Source: Sweltsa coloradensis
Lineage: Eukaryota > Arthropoda > Insecta > Plecoptera > Chloroperlidae
Direction of reading: 5' to 3'
Assembly (NCBI GenBank): GCA_024449915.1
Contig: JAMZAV010006635.1
Span: 1 to 64,000, forward strand
Length of the DNA stretch: 64,000 nt
Shown: one piece after another, positions 62,857 to 64,000 of the stretch
Layout of the letters: every line of letters begins with the position of its first letter
Numbering within the stretch: position 1 is the stretch's first letter
The notes under the pieces: model-generated
What the model was told of the DNA's origin: nothing
Seen by the model: only the letters and a program-made list of their open reading frames with translations
Database searches by the model: none
Translations under genes and position numbers: made by a program

Positions 62857-62905
62857 ATTGGCCCTGAAGAAGATGAGTGAAATTTCATCGAAACGTTGGC
62901 CTAAT
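62857..62905 (+). ncRNA. Hammerhead-ribozyme-like motif (second, Penelope type)
   Basis: Stem I ATTGGCC (62857-62863) pairs with GGCCTAAT (62898-62905) with one bulged T. Core CTGAAGA (62864-62870), one extra A, stem II GATGA/TCATC (62872-62876 / 62885-62889), then GAAA (62890-62893), CGT and T directly before stem I. ACGT is self-complementary and could serve as a dimer-type stem III, as reported for Penelope-like elements. The phrase resembles the 3' ends of such elements. No Penelope protein is recognised in the preceding AT-rich 300 bases. The extra A is shared with the motif at 36255. Confidence 0.55.
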
Positions 62906-62909
62906 GTGA

Positions 62910-64000
62910 ATAAACGTGGCATTATAACCGAAAAACCTAGTTCATTAATATATATATATATATATATTAAATATCACAAGCCTGGCAGTATTTGGACATT
63001 AAGTGGAAGTCCATTACATATCCTGTTAGTAAGTCCACAACGCAGGTATTAATGTAGTCACATGTAATAATTAACTTCTTGTTTCCAGGCATTATTGTAT
63101 TGGCACTTTGTGGAATTTTATTCTGTTGTCAATAAATACATTATTATAACCATGAGTTTGTTGCGGTATCAAGTATTGAACTCAACTTTATTCAACCCCT
63201 TTTTTGTTTTTGATTTTGGGAGGTAACTCTTAGACCTAGGCCTTGCGCAAGTCTAGGCAAGGCAAGGCCTAGGCTCACAAATTCACACCTTGTTGAACGT
63301 TATAAAGAAGGAAGGTCAAATAGATAATAGTTAAACAGGTAGAAATATATAGCTATGCAATCTCTCTACGAAAAAACTTACTTACTTACTTACTATCATT
63401 TGAAAATATTTTAATGTTGCTTAAGCCAAAGCTTGCTAAAATGTAAATAGACGCCATGAGGCCCTAGGTTTAGAAGGGCATAAGCTTGTTTTTTTTTACC
63501 TCTTGTTTAGTTTTAGTTTTTCCAAAATGTTTTTTTTATAAACGATGAGATTACATGAAGTGAAATTCTGATACTTCATCCCACGCATGTTGTACGAAAA
63601 TTTGCTCGCTAAAACAAGTGTTTAATTAAACGAGGGAGCGACTGAGTGGTCTCCATTCAACTCAAACGGCGCTCATTCTGTTTTTCTGTACGTGTATGTT
63701 TACGTAAAAAATCAGCCGAATCGCTGAACAGATTGCGCTGAAATTTTAAAAAGACATCCGGTAAGAGTTAACTGAGAACTGCTAACAAAATCAGCTAGAT
63801 CCATTGCGATTTAAACTTACAATAAATAAAAATGTGATTAAAAAAAATATCGATAGCATTTGTTTAGATTTACCATTTGTAAAATAAGCCACAGCCTGCG
63901 ATATAAAAGCAATTCAGATACAGTCGCTATCAGTTTAAATATCTCAAAGTCGGTGTCTTATCATTTGTTTTTGGTTGTCAATATGTCATTCTCAAAGGTA
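62910..64000. other. No gene recognised
   Basis: AT-rich, with a TATATA run at 62948-62967 and three ACTT units near 63376-63390. The 63620-63800 stretch (CGAACAGATTGCGCTGAAAT-like) has the texture of the repeats at 41.8-42.5 kb but is not a clear copy. Confidence 0.4.

Overview
The window looks like nuclear DNA from an animal, most likely a marine invertebrate. There is no operon structure, ribosome-binding pattern or dense gene packing. Intron-like donor and acceptor signals occur (GTAAGT, TTTTTTCAG). Most recognisable coding sequence comes from eukaryotic transposable elements: Jockey/CR1-like LINEs, a Penelope-like element, Ty1/copia, an LTR-type gag, PIF/Harbinger, pogo/Tigger, and several families of transposase-like proteins known from cnidarians, molluscs and arthropods. 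I cannot fix the phylum from sequence alone. A mollusc or another lophotrochozoan would fit the (CAAT)n-tailed SINE-like repeats. I see no complete, intron-spanning host gene and no rRNA or functional tRNA.

Layout. 1-9.6 kb: AT-rich DNA with GC-rich inverted blocks, a tRNA-like sequence, two copies of a ~0.6 kb repeat and a decayed LINE (5.2-7.4 kb, minus). 9.6-15.4 kb: a block of abnormal texture with inflated homopolymers that contains a 25-copy, 87-bp GC-rich minisatellite. 15.4-25.4 kb: broken transposase-like genes and LINE fragments. 27.3-29.7 kb (minus): the best-preserved gene, a ~650-residue protein of an uncharacterised transposase-like family with one frameshift, next to a Myb/SANT-like fragment. 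31-36.3 kb: a repeat set inside (ATT)n, two more transposase-like remnants, then a Penelope-like 3' half (GIY-YIG nuclease) followed by a hammerhead-like RNA motif. 36.9-40 kb: a LINE ORF1 with zinc knuckles and an LTR-type gag fragment. 43.7-45.4 kb: a Harbinger nuclease and a LINE RT. 45.4-49.3 kb: a large inverted duplication of ~150-180 bp units, most of them carrying AGGTCAAAGGTCA (a DR1 nuclear-receptor element) or a near match. 50-57 kb: repeats and a pogo transposase split by a SINE-like insertion. 57.9-59.8 kb: a copia reverse transcriptase split by a 597-bp Harbinger-type element with 46-bp inverted repeats. 60.9-63 kb: another fragment of the 27-29 kb family, and a second hammerhead-like motif.

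The main unifying feature is a short (~340 bp full-length) repeat present in about 15 copies. It has a constant head, a (CAAT)n tail, frequent 5' truncation and target-site duplications of 8-11 bp. I call it the CAAT-SINE here. It lacks recognisable coding capacity, so it was presumably mobilised by a LINE in trans. The window is best read as a record of successive, nested insertions. Starts given for coding remnants are boundaries of open frame, not demonstrated initiation codons.
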